NCBI GenBank assembly: GCA_002319955.1
Contig: DCJS01000033.1
Coordinates: 13,388 to 77,387, forward strand
Reading direction: 5' to 3'
DNA length: 64,000 nucleotides
Origin: Flavobacteriales bacterium UBA1694
GTDB lineage: Bacteria > Bacteroidota > Bacteroidia > Flavobacteriales > Weeksellaceae
The number at the start of each line of letters is the position of its first letter. Position 1 is the stretch's first letter. This document shows, one piece after another, positions 8,559 to 17,083 of this stretch. The notes under the pieces were generated by a model. It did no database searches, was not told the DNA's origin, and saw only the letters and a list, made by a program, of their open reading frames with translations. The translations under genes were made by a program, and so were the position numbers.

Positions 8559-8566
8559 TATTTTTG
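8559..8566 (+). promoter_or_regulatory. -7 promoter element of bamD
   Basis: TATTTTTG, exact TAnnTTTG match, 42 bases before the bamD start. The nearest TTG (8544-8546) is too close (12 bases) to be a standard -33 element. Confidence 0.5.
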
Positions 8567-8608
8567 CAGATTGTAAAAGGTGGCGTCAACTACGATTTTA
8601 ATTAATTT

Positions 8609-9607
8609 ATGAAAAAAATATTCACCCTCTTAGTATTGGTGTTTTTAGTAAGTGCATGCAATAAGCAGTACGATGTGGCTATGAAAAGTGCGGATAAGGC
8701 ACTGATCTTAAAAACAGCGAATGACTATTTTGCCGATAAGAAGTGGACTCAAGCCATTGCGCTATACGAACGGCTTCCGAATTTGGTTGCTGGGACAGAC
8801 GACGCCAAAACCGTTATCTTTAATACCGCTTATGCGAATTACTACGATAAGCAGTACCGTATCGCCGCGCACCATTTCAAAAATTATTCGGTGACATTTC
8901 CCGATGACCAAAAGGCTGAGGAAGCAGCCTATATGTCAGCGCTTTGTTACTACAACGGATCTTTGGACTATAATTTAGATCAAGCAAACACGGAATCAGC
9001 AATTAATGAGCTGCAAAACTTCTTAAATCGGTATCCAGACTCCGAACGCAGCAAGAACATTAATGAGCTTATCGACGAATTGACCTATAAATTGGAGTTC
9101 AAGGCCTATGAAAATGCCAGACACTATTACAAGATTGCAGAGTATAAAGCCGCTGACGTGTCGTTTGAAAATGTCCTTGCAGACTTTCCGAGCACCAAAT
9201 TACGCAGTACGATTTATGAGTATATTTTACGATCTAAATACGAGCTCGCAATGAACTCCGTTTACGATAAAAAAGAAGAAAGGCTAGAGAGCGCCCTCGC
9301 GTATACACGCTTTATCGAGAAGGAACTCCCGGATTCTTCTCAGCTTAAGACCGCCCTGAACCTTAGAGAGAAACTTCAGTCCGAAAGTGTTCAATTCCAA
9401 AAAACGAAGGTCCTGGTAGAAAAGGAGCAAGCGAAAATAAAAGAAAAGCAACTCGAGATGGAACTTGAGATGGAGCGCCATGAGGCTGAAAAAGAACAGG
9501 CCAAGACTAAGGCGAAAGTGCTCAGAGGCAAACATTCAAAAGAGGAACAAACCCTTGAGAATCCGTCGCCTGAGGTTGAAGGAACTTTCAAAATTCAAAG
9601 AAATTAA
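8609..9607 (+). CDS. bamD: Outer-membrane assembly lipoprotein BamD
   Basis: Lipoprotein of the BAM complex that inserts beta-barrels into the outer membrane. The signal peptide ends in the lipobox LVSAC with lipidated C17. Residues about 30-250 form TPR-type helical repeats (DYFADKKWTQAIALYERLP; YANYYDKQYRIAAHHFKNY; ARHYYKIAEYKAADVSFENV). The C-terminal 70 residues are a highly charged Lys/Glu-rich coiled coil, longer than in proteobacterial BamD (about 245 residues) but usual in Bacteroidota. It is followed 38 bases later by rpoZ, the conserved bamD-rpoZ-coaBC-recN block. Confidence 0.92.
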   Translation: MKKIFTLLVLVFLVSACNKQYDVAMKSADKALILKTANDYFADKKWTQAIALYERLPNLVAGTDDAKTVIFNTAYANYYDKQYRIAAHHFKNYSVTFPDDQKAEEAAYMSALCYYNGSLDYNLDQANTESAINELQNFLNRYPDSERSKNINELIDELTYKLEFKAYENARHYYKIAEYKAADVSFENVLADFPSTKLRSTIYEYILRSKYELAMNSVYDKKEERLESALAYTRFIEKELPDSSQLKTALNLREKLQSESVQFQKTKVLVEKEQAKIKEKQLEMELEMERHEAEKEQAKTKAKVLRGKHSKEEQTLENPSPEVEGTFKIQRN

Positions 9608-9608
9608 C

Positions 9609-9616
9609 TATCTTTG
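9609..9616 (+). promoter_or_regulatory. -7 promoter element of rpoZ
   Basis: TATCTTTG, exact TAnnTTTG match, beginning 2 bases after the bamD stop codon and 30 bases before rpoZ, so rpoZ can be transcribed independently of bamD. Confidence 0.5.
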
Positions 9617-9645
9617 CAGACTTCAATTAATTTAATTCCCTGAAA

Positions 9646-9960
9646 ATGAGTGTAAAAGATACTAACGCAGAATTGACAACGGTAACCTACGACAGAGATA
9701 AAATCGAAAAAGGAACTAGTTCCATTTACGAAGCTATTGTCATTATGGGAAAAAGATCCGAGCAAATTAATGCTGAAATTCGTACTGAGCTTCACGGTAA
9801 ACTCGATGAGTTTGCAGTTCATAACACAACGCTAGAGGAGGTGTTTGAAAACAGAGAGCAGATTGAAATTTCAAAACATTACGAAAAACTCCCTAAGCCG
9901 ACTTCAATTGCAATTGCAGAATGGCTAGACGACGAAATTTATTCTAGAAAAACGGACTAA
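9646..9960 (+). CDS. rpoZ: DNA-directed RNA polymerase omega subunit (Bacteroidota type)
   Basis: Small RNA polymerase subunit that chaperones beta-prime. The 104-residue product shows the omega core in Bacteroidota form: TSSIYEAIVIMGKRSEQIN, then a helical tail. The N-terminal about 15 residues (SVKDTNAELTTVTYD) are less conserved. The assignment is supported by its fixed place between bamD and coaBC. Its own -7 element lies directly after the bamD stop. Confidence 0.88.
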   Translation: MSVKDTNAELTTVTYDRDKIEKGTSSIYEAIVIMGKRSEQINAEIRTELHGKLDEFAVHNTTLEEVFENREQIEISKHYEKLPKPTSIAIAEWLDDEIYSRKTD

Positions 9961-9979
9961 GTCCTTTTTTACAATCTAC

Positions 9980-10028
9980 TTGCCGTAAAACGAATACCAG
10001 AGAAGCTTTTGGGTTGGTTTTGCGGCAA
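9980..10028 (+). other. Inverted repeat in the rpoZ-coaBC intergenic region
   Basis: TTGCCGTAAAA (9980-9990) and TTTTGCGGCAA (10018-10028) form 11-bp arms with one G-T wobble around a 27-base loop. This may be the 3' end structure of the rpoZ transcript or a small structured RNA; there is no T-run after it, so it is not a classical terminator. The rest of the 232-base gap between rpoZ and coaBC holds only the coaBC promoter. Confidence 0.3.
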
Positions 10029-10164
10029 TTTTGTGTCTGAGCGTTACTGCCCTAAGCGATTTTTTTAAGTTCGCGGCATGCAAGCCACCACAGGAGTCTA
10101 CTGTGTGTGGTTTTAATCGCTTTATGTTCCTTGGGAACTCCTCAGGACTTTACTCTAAAATCAG

Positions 10165-10172
10165 TAACTTCG
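10165..10172 (+). promoter_or_regulatory. Probable -7 element of coaBC
   Basis: TAACTTCG, one mismatch from TAnnTTTG, 20 bases before the coaBC ATG, the same distance as at several other promoters in the window. Confidence 0.35.
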
Positions 10173-10192
10173 TTGCACTAATTTTACTACTT

Positions 10193-11398
10193 ATGCCTTT
10201 AGCAGATAAAAAAATAGTCTTGATTGTGTCAGGCGGCATTGCTGCTTATAAAATAAATTATTTAGTACGCGGCCTTGTGAAAAAAGGCTCGGAAGTGCGG
10301 GTGGTTCTAACACCTTCAGCGCGTAATTTTGTTTCTGAATTGACGCTATCTACTTTATCGAAGAACCCTGTATTGAGCGAGTTTTACGATGCTCAAGGGG
10401 TCTGGAACAACCATGTTGAGATTGCCCTTTGGGCAGATGCCATCGTGGTGGCGCCTTGCACCGCTAATACACTCTCAAAAATGGTCCATGGGGGTTGCGA
10501 CAATTTGGCCTTGGCTGTTTATATGTCGGCCAAGTGCCAGGTCTTTATTGCCCCCGCGATGGATCTTGACATGTACAGCCATCCCTCAACGGCTCAGAAT
10601 ATAGAAATTGCAGAGTCCTATGGGCACTCGATTATTCCAGCGCAGTATGGGGAGCTCGCTAGCGGACTTATTGGGCAAGGGCGCCTAGAGGAACCTGAAA
10701 AAATCATTGAGCATCTAGAGTCTTTTTTTTTAAGACCAAGACTAGTTATGGACTTAGCAGGAAAAAAAGTGCTTATTACGGCAGGACCTACTTATGAGGC
10801 GATTGATCCCGTGCGCTTTATTGGCAACCATTCAAGTGGAAAGATGGGATTTGCGCTAGCTAGACAAGCCGCTTCACGGGGGGCGCAAGTTGTTTTGATT
10901 TCTGGCCCTACTGTTTTAGAACTAGAGCATCCTCACGTGAAGGTCATATCAGTGAGCTCAGCGCGTGAGATGCAAAGCGAGGTGTTCAAGTATTACGATT
11001 CGGTTCAAATTGCGATTGCAAGTGCCGCCGTGGCCGACTACGCGCCCAAAGTCGTCGCGGATGAAAAAATCAAGAAATCAGAGGATACAATGCTTATTGA
11101 GCTAGTCAAGAATCCTGATATCCTTATGGAAATGGGGCAAAAGAAAAAGGAGCAATTCCTGGTTGGCTTTGCACTCGAAACGCAGGATGAGGTGAAAAAT
11201 GCGCAAAGTAAACTCGTTCGAAAAAATTTAGATCTCATCGTCTTAAATTCACTCCGAGATCAAGGGGCTGGTTTTAAGGAAGACACCAATAAAATTCGCC
11301 TATTAAGTGGGGACAAGCAAATTGAGTTTGATTTAAAGTCTAAAGATGAAGTAGCAAAGGATATTTTTGATTTCATTCTTACAAGGCTGCCGTCTTAA
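10193..11398 (+). CDS. coaBC: Bifunctional phosphopantothenoylcysteine decarboxylase / phosphopantothenate-cysteine ligase
   Basis: Second and third steps of coenzyme A synthesis from 4'-phosphopantothenate. From ATG 10193 the protein is 401 residues, normal for CoaBC; the frame is open 54 codons further upstream, but that stretch is unlike the family and would contain the promoter. N-terminal flavoprotein decarboxylase half (KIVLIVSGGIAAYK, catalytic His in NNHVEIALWAD, APCTANTLSKM, GGCDNLA) and C-terminal ligase half starting at GKKVLITAGPTYEAIDPVRF with SSGKMGFALA. Lies between rpoZ and recN as is usual, but the gene that normally sits between coaBC and recN in Flavobacteriia (a DUF4835/PorD-type protein) is absent. 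panB, an earlier enzyme of the same pathway, is elsewhere in the window. Confidence 0.94.
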   Translation: MPLADKKIVLIVSGGIAAYKINYLVRGLVKKGSEVRVVLTPSARNFVSELTLSTLSKNPVLSEFYDAQGVWNNHVEIALWADAIVVAPCTANTLSKMVHGGCDNLALAVYMSAKCQVFIAPAMDLDMYSHPSTAQNIEIAESYGHSIIPAQYGELASGLIGQGRLEEPEKIIEHLESFFLRPRLVMDLAGKKVLITAGPTYEAIDPVRFIGNHSSGKMGFALARQAASRGAQVVLISGPTVLELEHPHVKVISVSSAREMQSEVFKYYDSVQIAIASAAVADYAPKVVADEKIKKSEDTMLIELVKNPDILMEMGQKKKEQFLVGFALETQDEVKNAQSKLVRKNLDLIVLNSLRDQGAGFKEDTNKIRLLSGDKQIEFDLKSKDEVAKDIFDFILTRLPS

Positions 11399-11478
11399 AT
11401 TCTTACCCTAAAGCACTAGGATAGCTCTAAGCGTGGTTTTAAAAATTGCTATGTACGAAGGTCCTATTTGTTAAATCC

Positions 11479-11512
11479 TTGTTTTTAAAGTCTCACTTTA
11501 TTCTTATTTTTG
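11479..11512 (+). promoter_or_regulatory. Promoter of recN (TTG-N23-TATTTTTG)
   Basis: TTG at 11479-11481 and TATTTTTG at 11505-11512, spacing 23, within the range reported for flavobacterial promoters. The -7 element ends 4 bases before the recN ATG, so the mRNA is expected to start at or next to the start codon. Confidence 0.55.
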
Positions 11513-11516
11513 TCAT

Positions 11517-13166
11517 ATGCTAAAGAGAATTTCAATTCAAAATTTCGCGTTAATTGATTCGCTCGAAATCAGTTTAGGCAGTGGGCTCCAAGTCATCACT
11601 GGAGAAACCGGTGCGGGGAAATCGATCCTTTTAGGTGCCTTACGTTTAATCTTGGGAGAACGCGCGGATTTGAAGTCCTCAATGAATGCGGATAAGAAAA
11701 GTGTGGTGGAGGCTGAATTTGAAATCTCTTTGTCACTTGAACCTTTTTTCCAGGCGAATGATTTGGATTTCGATCCCCAAACAATCATAAGACGAGAGCT
11801 GTTAAGTGCAACAAAATCAAGAGCCTTTGTTAACGACAGACCTGTAACGCTTGAGGTACTAAAAGCACTTTCGAGTCAGTTAATTGATATTCATTCACAG
11901 TTTGAAACGGCTACACTCTTTACCCAAGAATTCCAGTTTAATCTGCTAGACGGACTAGCTGGCAATCATAAAACACTTGCGAAATACCAGACCCAATATA
12001 CAAAAGCAAAAGAATTAGAAAAGACACTGATGCAGCTTGAGTCTCAGCTACGCGAATTAACGCAAAGCGCTGATTACAGAGCATTTTTATTAGAGGAGCT
12101 TGAGGATCTTTCCTTAGACGAGTTGGACTGGGAAAGCCTGCAAACCAAACTAGAAACTCAGGAAAATGTGGGGAATATTGTGGAAAATCTCCAATCGTTC
12201 TTCTCGCGCTTTGATGCAGAAGATTTAGGTGTTCTTGATTCAATGCTTGAGGCTCGTTCCAAATTAGCCAAAGTCGCGGAGCTCTCCCATGAATTCACAG
12301 AATTACGTGAGCGTATGGAAGGGAATTTCGTGGAACTTAAAGACATTTTGTTTGAGCTTCAAAATAAAGCTGAGGACCTAGAATCAAGTCCAGAACTCCT
12401 GTCCGCACTTCAAATTCAAGTAGATAAAGTGAATGCTTTATTTTTGAAGCATAATGTCACTTCAATCGAAGGGCTACTCGAGGTTCGTGACAAACTCTCA
12501 GGCGAACACAGTGGGTTCTTAGAGCTCGAATCCTTTATTGAGACAACCAAATCTGAACTTAGAAAATTGGAATCAGAACTTTCAGAGCTTGCTATTAAAT
12601 TAAGTTCAAAGAGAAAGGCCAACTGTGCGCCATTTTCAAAAGAAGTCCAAGCAACCTTGAGTCAACTGGGACTCGAAAAAGCAAGAGTTGAAATTGAGCT
12701 TCGTGAAACGAGCAGTTTTAATGCCTTTGGTAAAGAGGAAATTCAACTGCTGTTCCAAGCCAATGCAGGTTTTGATTTAAAGCCAATACATTTGGCAATA
12801 TCCGGTGGTGAGCGCTCCAGAGTAATGCTCGCCATCAAGAAAATACTGGCGCAATCAAGAGAGCTCCCAACCTTAATTCTCGATGAAATTGACACAGGTG
12901 TTTCAGGGAAAGTGGCAGAAGATATGGGGATTCTTATGAAAGAAATGTCCAGCGATCTTCAACTCATCCTCATTACCCACCTTGCACAAGTGGCAGCCAA
13001 AGGACAGGACCACTATAAAGTGGTCAAACAAGAAGTTGAGGGCAAAACGAGCTCAACGATACTCAAGCTAAGCAAGGATCAGAAACTTACCGAAGTTGCC
13101 CAACTACTCTCGGGATCAAAAATTACTGAAGCGGCCCTCGCGCAGGCCAAGGAACTTATGAAATAA
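11517..13166 (+). CDS. recN: DNA repair protein RecN
   Basis: SMC-like ATPase acting early in double-strand-break repair. The 549-residue product has the Walker A GETGAGKS at 29-36, long coiled-coil arms (about 150-370, Glu/Leu/Lys-rich), and the C-terminal ABC signature ISGGERSRVMLAIK followed by Walker B LILDEIDTGVSG and the HLAQVAAKGQDHYKV block. Full length compared with the family. Promoter directly abuts the start codon. Confidence 0.95.
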   Translation: MLKRISIQNFALIDSLEISLGSGLQVITGETGAGKSILLGALRLILGERADLKSSMNADKKSVVEAEFEISLSLEPFFQANDLDFDPQTIIRRELLSATKSRAFVNDRPVTLEVLKALSSQLIDIHSQFETATLFTQEFQFNLLDGLAGNHKTLAKYQTQYTKAKELEKTLMQLESQLRELTQSADYRAFLLEELEDLSLDELDWESLQTKLETQENVGNIVENLQSFFSRFDAEDLGVLDSMLEARSKLAKVAELSHEFTELRERMEGNFVELKDILFELQNKAEDLESSPELLSALQIQVDKVNALFLKHNVTSIEGLLEVRDKLSGEHSGFLELESFIETTKSELRKLESELSELAIKLSSKRKANCAPFSKEVQATLSQLGLEKARVEIELRETSSFNAFGKEEIQLLFQANAGFDLKPIHLAISGGERSRVMLAIKKILAQSRELPTLILDEIDTGVSGKVAEDMGILMKEMSSDLQLILITHLAQVAAKGQDHYKVVKQEVEGKTSSTILKLSKDQKLTEVAQLLSGSKITEAALAQAKELMK

Positions 13167-13218
13167 GGTGTAACAAAGTAGCGGGGTGTTCTACTAATAA
13201 GTAAAACGGTGATCCCCT

Positions 13219-14685
13219 ATGTATTTACGACTTATTCGATTAGAACTTCTTAATTTTTTTAGAAATCCCCAATTCGGAACCAATTTAGCCGTCAAAATTC
13301 TTATGGGCTTTGCTATGGTTTATTTTGCCCTAGTGTATGTGGGATCCCCCTTTCTTCTCTATTACTATGCGGTCGATGAACTAAAAGCCGATCCGCTAAC
13401 TCTTTTTTGCCGCTTCTTTTTCTATTACTGGGTCTTAGATTTAGTCATTCGCTACTTTATGCAGCAAATGCCGACACAAAACTTAAAGCCATTTTTAACT
13501 CAGAATCTGAGTAAGACTTTTTTAGTACGTTTTACAATCTTCAAAACCTTCACCCATTTTTTTAACTGGGGGTATTTACTTTTCTTACTTCCTTTTGCCG
13601 GACTATTAATTTTCGACGGGGGGTATTCAGTTCTAGGAACCATTGGCTTTACTATAGGAATCCTATTCATGTTTTACCTCAGTAATTTTCTAAATATTCT
13701 ACTAAATGGAAAAGTAAGTGTATTAATTGCAACGGTTGTGGTCGCTGTGATTCTTGGGGCCTTCGAGTATTTTCAGATTTATTCTTTTGCATCGCTTTCA
13801 GAGCAGATTTTCTATAGTCTCTATTCTCAGCCTTGGCTTTGCCTTATTCCTATGCTTCTGGCTAGTTGTGCAGCCTACGCTGCTTTTCAGACGATCAGGA
13901 AAACATTTTATCTGGATCAGGGCCTTGCCTTAAAGGTTGTGGAAGGGAAAACCGAAAACATTAAGTTTCTTAACCGCTTCGGAGTCACCGGAACGTTCAT
14001 TAACAATGATGTGAAACTTTTAAAGCGAAGTAAATCCGCCCGTTCCGCTGTATTTATGAGTGTTGCCTTCTTGTTTTATGGGTTTTTGTTTTTTAATGGG
14101 GCGTACCAACAGGATTTCATGAAATTGTTTGCGGCAATTTTTGTGTCCGGTGGATTTATGTTTATGTTTGGACAGCGCGTGCCTTCATGGGACAGCACTT
14201 ACTATCCCCTGATGATGACTTCTAATGTGCCCTATAAGCAGTACTTGAAAGGAAAATGGGCTTTGCTCGTGGCGGGAACATTCATTTCGTTAATCTTATC
14301 GTCTTTTTATTTGTTTTTTGGCTTCGAATTGTGGCTCATTATTTTTGCGGCCGGACTTTATAATCTCGGTGTGAATTGCCATATTGTTCTTCTTGCGGGC
14401 GCTTACAACAAAAAACCACTCGATCTGAATTCAAGCAGTAAATCCTTCGGGGGCGGCAATAATTTCAGTGTGAAAACATTCCTTCTTATTCTTCCTCAGA
14501 TGCTTCTTCCGATGGCTGTGTATGGGCTTGTGAACTATTTTTTCAACCAATATGCGGCGGTGGCCTCCCTTGGTCTTCTTGGCCTTTTAGGATTCTTAAT
14601 TCGGGATGTCATTTTTGATTTAATTGTTAAAGTTTATAAAAAAGAAAAATACTCTACACTCGAAGCATTTAAAAAGGTTGGTTAA
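13219..14685 (+). CDS. DUF5687-type ABC exporter membrane subunit
   Basis: Integral membrane protein of 488 residues with about 10-12 hydrophobic segments, beginning MYLRLIRLELLNFFRNPQFG, a form typical of Bacteroidota ABC exporter permeases in the DUF5687 group. A hydrophilic loop with NNDVKLLKRSKSARSAVFMS lies near the middle. The ATP-binding partner is encoded next (39 bases away), so the two probably form a two-component ABC exporter. Substrate unknown; no drug- or bacteriocin-related gene is next to it. Confidence 0.82.
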   Translation: MYLRLIRLELLNFFRNPQFGTNLAVKILMGFAMVYFALVYVGSPFLLYYYAVDELKADPLTLFCRFFFYYWVLDLVIRYFMQQMPTQNLKPFLTQNLSKTFLVRFTIFKTFTHFFNWGYLLFLLPFAGLLIFDGGYSVLGTIGFTIGILFMFYLSNFLNILLNGKVSVLIATVVVAVILGAFEYFQIYSFASLSEQIFYSLYSQPWLCLIPMLLASCAAYAAFQTIRKTFYLDQGLALKVVEGKTENIKFLNRFGVTGTFINNDVKLLKRSKSARSAVFMSVAFLFYGFLFFNGAYQQDFMKLFAAIFVSGGFMFMFGQRVPSWDSTYYPLMMTSNVPYKQYLKGKWALLVAGTFISLILSSFYLFFGFELWLIIFAAGLYNLGVNCHIVLLAGAYNKKPLDLNSSSKSFGGGNNFSVKTFLLILPQMLLPMAVYGLVNYFFNQYAAVASLGLLGLLGFLIRDVIFDLIVKVYKKEKYSTLEAFKKVG

Positions 14686-14724
14686 TCTCACCCCTTAGAA
14701 TAGTTTCTTAAATACTTGCATCCT

Positions 14725-15450
14725 ATGATTACAATAGAATCGATTTCAAAAGTTTACGGCACAAAAAAAGTCCTTAATATTGAACGCCTCGAAATACCAA
14801 AAGGGGAAAGCTTTGGGCTTGTTGGTAACAATGGCGCAGGCAAAACCACGCTTTTTAGTCTCATATTAGACCTCATTCAGCCGACCACGGGCTTCATACA
14901 GGTCGATGGTGATAAAGTAAGCGAAAGTGAGAAATGGAAAACGAAAGTTTCTGCCTTTATTGATGATACCTTCCTAATTGGCTATTTAACCCCTGAGGAG
15001 TATTTCTATTTCCTTGGAGAACTTCGGGGACAAACCAAGGCTCAAGTGGACACCTTTCTAGTTCAATTTGCCGATTTCTTTAATGGGGAGATTTTAATGG
15101 GAAAGAAATATGTTCGAGACCTCTCCAAAGGGAATCAAAAGAAAGTTGGTGTTATTGGCGCATTAATCGGAAGTCCCGAGGTCATTGTTTTAGATGAACC
15201 TTTCGCCAATTTAGATCCCTCAACACAAATTAAATTAAAGAATTTAATAAAGAGGTGGTCCGCAGACTCCAATGTAACCTTTTTAATTTCAAGCCACGAT
15301 CTTGCGCACACCACGGAAGTCAGTAACCGAATAGTACTCTTAAACAAAGGGGAGCTGGTTCGTGACATTAAAACGAGTCCTGAAACGTTGAAAGAATTAG
15401 AAGCCTTTTTTACGGGAGAAGAACTTGAACCCGTTTCTCAAGACGTTTAG
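14725..15450 (+). CDS. ABC transporter ATP-binding protein
   Basis: ATPase subunit of 241 residues paired with the DUF5687 permease. Walker A GNNGAGKTT, signature LSKGNQKKVGV (a variant of LSGGQ in which the second position is Lys), Walker B VIVLDEPFANLDP and H-loop SSHDLAHTTEV are all present. The ATG at 14725 is chosen over an in-frame TTG three codons upstream because the sequence from MITIESISKVYG matches the usual start of such ATPases. A strong bidirectional terminator follows. Confidence 0.88.
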   Translation: MITIESISKVYGTKKVLNIERLEIPKGESFGLVGNNGAGKTTLFSLILDLIQPTTGFIQVDGDKVSESEKWKTKVSAFIDDTFLIGYLTPEEYFYFLGELRGQTKAQVDTFLVQFADFFNGEILMGKKYVRDLSKGNQKKVGVIGALIGSPEVIVLDEPFANLDPSTQIKLKNLIKRWSADSNVTFLISSHDLAHTTEVSNRIVLLNKGELVRDIKTSPETLKELEAFFTGEELEPVSQDV

Positions 15451-15472
15451 ATTTCAAGGTACCCAATACTAA

Positions 15473-15508
15473 AATGCCCCTAAAATGTGAACTCATTTTA
15501 GGGGCATT
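15473..15508. terminator. Bidirectional terminator between the ABC gene and fumC
   Basis: Perfect 15-bp stem AATGCCCCTAAAATG / CATTTTAGGGGCATT with a 6-base loop TGAACT. A short T-rich tract follows on each strand, fitting termination of the convergent ABC ATPase (plus) and fumC (minus) transcripts. Confidence 0.85.
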
Positions 15509-15523
15509 CTGCTTTTTGAGAGT

Positions 15524-16906
15524 CTAAACCATTTTTTCAGGCCGCACCCACTGATCAAAATCCTCCGGGCTTACAAGGCCTAGATTGATGGCTTCTTCTC
15601 GCAGAGTGGTTCCATTTTTATGGGCCGTTTTAGCGATTTTCGCTGCATTTTCGTAGCCAATATGCGTATTTAAGGCGGTCACTAGCATCAACGAATTATT
15701 GAGTAGCTCCGTAATGCGGGGCTGATTCGGTGTGATTCCAATGGCGCAGTGGTCATTAAACGACTGACAGCCGTCCGCAAGAAGCCTTGCCGATTCTAAG
15801 AAATTATGGGCCATAACGGGTTTGAAGACATTGAGCTCATAGTTCCCCTGGGTTCCCGCAAAAGAAATTGTGGTGTCGTTTCCTAAGACCTGTGCGCAGA
15901 TCATAGTGAGCGCTTCATTCTGCGTCGGATTTACTTTCCCAGGCATAATAGAAGATCCGGGTTCGTTTTCGGGTATATGGAGTTCTCCAATCCCAGAGCG
16001 TGGGCCGGAGGCCAATAGGCGAATATCTTGCGCAATTTTAAAGAGTGCTACAGCGAGTTGTTTTAACGCGCCGTGGCTCTCTACAATTGCATCGTGCGCC
16101 GCGAGCGCTTCAAATTTGTTAGGTGCTGTAACGAAGGGAAGTGCAGTGAACTCCGCAATATAAGCCGCAACCTTTACCGAATAGCCACTTGGCGTATTTA
16201 ATCCCGTGCCCACGGCAGTTCCCCCTAAGGCTAGCTCTTTTAAATGGGGAAGGGTGTTTCTAATTGCTTTCATCGCATAGTCCAGTTGGGCCACATAGCC
16301 CGAAAATTCTTGGCCGAGCGTTAACGGCGTAGCATCCATTAGGTGGGTTCGTCCAATTTTTACAATAGGCTCAAATTCACTAGATTTCTTGGCAAGCGTA
16401 TCCCTTAAAATTTGTACAGTCGGTAGGGTGCGTTGCACTAGAAGCGTATAGGCCGCAATATGCATCGCCGTTGGAAATGTGTCGTTAGAGCTCTGTGATT
16501 TGTTCACATCGTCGTTTGGATGAATCTTAGACTCTTCGCCGAGTTTACCACCGTTTAATACGTGGGCACGGTTGGAAATGACCTCATTGACATTCATATT
16601 GCTCTGGGTTCCAGAGCCAGTTTGCCAGATTACCAAAGGGAACTCTTCCCAGAGTTTCCCGTCAAGAATCTCCTCGCATACTTTGGCTATTAGATCTCTT
16701 TTTTCTGTTGCTAGAACGCCTAGTTCTGTATTAGTGTAGGCCGCTGCTTTCTTTAAGATTGCAAAAGCCTCAATAATTTCTTTGGGCATTGAGCTGGCAG
16801 GACCAATTTTAAAGTTCGTTCTAGAGCGCTCTGTTTGAGCGCCCCAGTAGCGGTCGATGGGCACTTGCACAGGGCCCATTGTATCGTGTTCTGTACGGTA
16901 ATTCAT
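15524..16906 (-). CDS. fumC: Fumarate hydratase class II (FumC)
   Basis: Iron-independent, oxygen-stable fumarase of the TCA cycle, converting fumarate to L-malate. The 460-residue product carries the fumarase/aspartase signature [15 protein letters not shown], the substrate-binding [14 protein letters not shown] and [15 protein letters not shown] blocks. Full length and close to the family norm. Divergent from the class I iron-sulfur fumarase gene, so the cell carries two unrelated enzymes for the same step. The C-terminal [20 protein letters not shown] is typical of FumC and separates it from aspartase. Confidence 0.95.
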   Translation of the reverse strand: MNYRTEHDTMGPVQVPIDRYWGAQTERSRTNFKIGPASSMPKEIIEAFAILKKAAAYTNTELGVLATEKRDLIAKVCEEILDGKLWEEFPLVIWQTGSGTQSNMNVNEVISNRAHVLNGGKLGEESKIHPNDDVNKSQSSNDTFPTAMHIAAYTLLVQRTLPTVQILRDTLAKKSSEFEPIVKIGRTHLMDATPLTLGQEFSGYVAQLDYAMKAIRNTLPHLKELALGGTAVGTGLNTPSGYSVKVAAYIAEFTALPFVTAPNKFEALAAHDAIVESHGALKQLAVALFKIAQDIRLLASGPRSGIGELHIPENEPGSSIMPGKVNPTQNEALTMICAQVLGNDTTISFAGTQGNYELNVFKPVMAHNFLESARLLADGCQSFNDHCAIGITPNQPRITELLNNSLMLVTALNTHIGYENAAKIAKTAHKNGTTLREEAINLGLVSPEDFDQWVRPEKMV

Positions 16907-16929
16907 TCTATTTAACTTGGTTAGTGGGT

Positions 16930-16948
16930 ACTTTAATAAGCTTAAAGT
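16930..16948. repeat. Small inverted repeat between the two fumarase genes
   Basis: ACTTTAA-TAAGC-TTAAAGT, 7-bp perfect arms with a 5-base centre, 24 bases from fumC and about 135 from the class I gene. It could be a regulatory site for either divergent transcript; nothing in the sequence says which protein would bind. A TAATTTTA near-match to the -7 consensus for the class I gene lies about 25 bases before its start. Confidence 0.3.
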
Positions 16949-17083
16949 TACGGTTTTCTACTGAAATGCTTGAGAATGGCACTCACAAGTTCTGATCGTA
17001 AGATGGGATTAACCTCAGAGAGAGGTATAAGACTTTTTAGACTGCATTTAATTCCTTAATTTTACGATTCAAATTTTTAACCC

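Noticed and set aside
10031..10192. N-terminal extension of CoaBC by 54 codons
   Set aside because: The extra sequence is unlike CoaBC, and a promoter-like element lies just before the internal ATG that starts the conserved flavoprotein domain.
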